Assembly: GCA_030643455.1 (NCBI GenBank)
Contig: DAOWLV010000039.1
Location: 1 to 12,174, forward strand
Direction of reading: 5' to 3'
Source: Candidatus Krumholzibacteriia bacterium
GTDB lineage: Bacteria > Krumholzibacteriota > Krumholzibacteriia > LZORAL124-64-63
DNA: 12,174 nt
Under the pieces are notes generated by a model. The model searched no databases and was not told the DNA's origin. It saw nothing but the letters and a program-made list of their open reading frames with translations. Numbering within the stretch: position 1 is the first letter of the stretch; each line of letters begins with the position of its first letter. Below, one piece after another: positions 10,250-12,174 of this stretch. Both the position numbers and the translations under genes were made by a program.

Positions 10250-12174
10250 ATGAGGAAGGTAATTCTGATCATGGGGATGTTGAGCATTCTGGGTGGATGC
10301 GCCGGCGACGACTCCGGCGACGGAACCAGCGACAAGACAGGTACCGCCGCGGCTGATTCGGTACAGAATCCTTTTTTCACCGAGTGGGACGGCCCCTTCG
10401 GCACGCCTCCCTTCGACAAGATCGAGATTGCGCACTTCGAACCTGCCATGGTGCGGGCAATGGCGGAACACCAGACCGAGATCGCCGCGATCGCCCGCGA
10501 TCCGGAGTTTCCCAACTTCGCCAACACCATCGAGGCCTTGGATGGAGCAGGGTCCCTGCTCACCAGGACCTCCAGCGTCTTCGGCGCCATGAACGGCACG
10601 ATGACCAACGACGAGATGCAGGCCATCGCCAAGCGCCTGGCGCCCCTGCGGTCAAAACACCGGGATGAAATCCTCCTCAACGCCGAATTGTTCGCCAGGG
10701 TCGACATCGTTTATCAACAGCGCGAAAAACTGGAACTGGACAAGGAGCAGCAGATGCTGCTCAAGGAAACCTGGAAACGGTTCGTGCGGGGCGGTGCCAA
10801 CCTGTCCGAAGCCGACAAGGAGAAACTGAAAGCCCTGAACGAGGAGTTGTCGGTCCTGTCCCTGCAGTTCGGTGAAAACGTGCTGAAGGAAACCAACCGC
10901 TTCGAGATGGTCCTGGACAGCAAGGGCGACCTGGTGGGCCTGCCCGATGCGGTCATCGAGACCGCGGCCGAAACCGCGGTCAAGAGGGGCCATGAAGGCA
11001 AGTGGGTCTTCACCCTCCACAAGCCCAGCCTGATCCCGTTTTTGCAGTACAGCCCGAAGCGCAAACTGCGCGAGAAGATGTTCACCGGTTACACCAGCGT
11101 CGGCGACAACGGGGATGACCTGGACAACAACGACATCCTGGCGCGCGTGGCCTCCCTCAGGGTGCAGAAGGCGAACCTGCTGGGCTTTGCGTCCCACGCC
11201 CATTACGTCCTGGACGACAACATGGCCAAGACCCCGGAAAACGTCTACAAGCTGTTGAACGAGCTGTGGACCCCCGCGCTGGCCCAGGCGAAGACCGAGG
11301 CGGCCGAATTCCAGAAAATGATCAACAAGGAAAACTCCAAGAAGAACCGTTTCAAGGTCAAACCCTGGGACTGGTGGTACTTCGCGGAGAAGGTCAAGAA
11401 AGCCAAGTACGACCTGGACGAGGAGATGGTGCGTCCCTATTTCGAGCTGGAAAACGTCCGGACAGGTCTGTTCGAGACGGTCAACAAGCTCTATGGCCTC
11501 ACTTTCACCGAGCGGCACGACATCCCCGTCTACCAGGAAGACGTGAAGGTCTACGAAGTCAAGGAAGCCGACGGCACCACTGTCGCCATCTGGTTCAGCG
11601 ATTATTTCCCCCGCGAGAGCAAACGCGGCGGCGCCTGGATGAGCTCCTTCCGCAAGGAATCCTACGCCGATGGAGTGCGGGTCATCCCGGTGATTTACAA
11701 CGTGGGCAACTTCACCAAACCGACGGCTGAAATGCCCGCCCTGCTGAGCGCCGACGAGGTGGGGACCATGTTCCACGAATTCGGTCACGCGCTGCACGGA
11801 ATGCTGTCGGACGTCCACTACGAGTCCCTGAGCGGCACCTCGGTGGCGCGGGACTTCGTCGAGCTGCCCAGCCAGGTCATGGAGAACTGGGCCTTCGAAC
11901 CCGAAGTGCTGGCCACCTACGCCAAGCATTACCAGACGGGTGAGGCCATCCCCGCGGAGCTGGTCGCCAAGCTGGAAAAGAGCAAACACTTCAACCAGGG
12001 ATTCACCACCACCGAATACCTGGCCGCCAGCTTTCTTGATATGGACTGGCACACCATCGAAACCGCCGAAGAAAAAGACGTCGCGGTGTTCGAGACCGAA
12101 TCCATGGACCGGATCGGCCTGATCAAGGAGATCGTATCCCGCTATCGCAGCCCCTACTTCCGGCACATCTTCGC
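10250..12174 (+). CDS. M3-family zinc oligopeptidase / dipeptidyl carboxypeptidase, lipoprotein form (3' end outside window)
   Basis: The frame is open from ATG 10250 to the right edge (641 codons, no stop). The N-terminus is a lipoprotein signal (MRKVILIMGMLSILGGCAGDD) with lipobox LGGC, lipidated cysteine C17 and no Asp right after it, so the outer membrane is the likely site. A charged linker (18-40) precedes the helical M3 fold. The zinc site is HEFGH (H509, E510, H513), with the third ligand E538 in ARDFVELPSQVMENW, the classic M3 arrangement. Upstream marks such as GAWMSSFR and VGNFTKP also fit. M3 enzymes (Dcp, OpdA) cleave short peptides; an envelope lipoprotein form would process peptides in the periplasm. 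About 40-70 residues are probably missing, judged from usual family lengths. GGAGAGG at 10234-10240 lies nine bases before the ATG, inside the end of the reductase gene, so translation is likely coupled. The lipid anchor distinguishes it from cytosolic OpdA. Confidence 0.95.
   Translation, partial: MRKVILIMGMLSILGGCAGDDSGDGTSDKTGTAAADSVQNPFFTEWDGPFGTPPFDKIEIAHFEPAMVRAMAEHQTEIAAIARDPEFPNFANTIEALDGAGSLLTRTSSVFGAMNGTMTNDEMQAIAKRLAPLRSKHRDEILLNAELFARVDIVYQQREKLELDKEQQMLLKETWKRFVRGGANLSEADKEKLKALNEELSVLSLQFGENVLKETNRFEMVLDSKGDLVGLPDAVIETAAETAVKRGHEGKWVFTLHKPSLIPFLQYSPKRKLREKMFTGYTSVGDNGDDLDNNDILARVASLRVQKANLLGFASHAHYVLDDNMAKTPENVYKLLNELWTPALAQAKTEAAEFQKMINKENSKKNRFKVKPWDWWYFAEKVKKAKYDLDEEMVRPYFELENVRTGLFETVNKLYGLTFTERHDIPVYQEDVKVYEVKEADGTTVAIWFSDYFPRESKRGGAWMSSFRKESYADGVRVIPVIYNVGNFTKPTAEMPALLSADEVGTMFHEFGHALHGMLSDVHYESLSGTSVARDFVELPSQVMENWAFEPEVLATYAKHYQTGEAIPAELVAKLEKSKHFNQGFTTTEYLAASFLDMDWHTIETAEEKDVAVFETESMDRIGLIKEIVSRYRSPYFRHIF

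Noticed and set aside
10652..12166. Long minus-strand open frame (504 codons) rich in His, Val, Gly and Asp
   Set aside because: It is a GC-bias shadow of the M3 peptidase, whose HEFGH site and full fold lie on the plus strand.
1..12174. Defence system, CRISPR array, mobile element or tRNA-linked island
   Set aside because: I found no regular spaced repeats, transposase or integrase motifs, terminal inverted repeats or tRNA genes. All genes have similar composition and ordinary operon spacing.

Overview
The window looks like a chromosomal stretch from a GC-rich (roughly 60%) diderm bacterium. The evidence is a TamA/TamB outer-membrane assembly pair, a small outer-membrane beta-barrel, an outer-membrane lipoprotein-type peptidase, and Shine-Dalgarno-led genes. 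A sigma-54 activator with a large TPR sensor region would suit an environmental, FCB-like or deltaproteobacteria-like lineage (Krumholzibacteriota-type genomes come to mind), but that placement is inference. I see no rRNA, tRNA, CRISPR array, insertion sequence or phage gene.

Layout from left to right. The minus strand carries the start of tamB (1-673, running off the left edge), preceded by tamA (667-2564), with stop and start overlapping by 7 bases. As given, tamA has a one-base frameshift at about 727-731 that cuts off the last 20 residues; they are intact in the next frame and end in a textbook outer-membrane beta-signal. Divergent from tamA is a plus-strand cysteine desulfurase (2655-3821). 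It ends 11 bases from a convergent Rrf2-family regulator (3833-4336) that keeps only two of the three cysteines expected of an IscR-type Fe-S cluster site. Then come a small outer-membrane barrel protein (4380-5063), a 278-base regulatory gap and a strong hairpin terminator.

The central block, all minus strand, is a two-gene unit. A small secreted protein with a Gly/Ser-rich linker (7908-8282) overlaps by 11 bases an 858-residue TPR/AAA+/Fis-type sigma-54 activator (5342-7918) whose sigma-54 contact loop reads GSFSGA instead of GAFTGA. Upstream, behind its own terminator-like hairpin, lies a stand-alone receiver protein (8466-8978) with an arginine-rich N-terminal tail.

The right part is plus strand. 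A divergent regulatory gap contains two short dyads and a tandem purine-rich repeat. It leads to an AKR6/Kv-beta-like aldo/keto reductase (9219-10247), followed after 2 bases by an M3-family zinc metallopeptidase with a lipoprotein signal (10250 to beyond the right edge).

Functionally the window combines envelope biogenesis (TamA/B, barrel, lipoprotein peptidase), sulfur mobilisation with a probable redox or Fe-S sensor, and signal transduction. The least described part is the small secreted protein coupled to the TPR sigma-54 activator, with the receiver next door.
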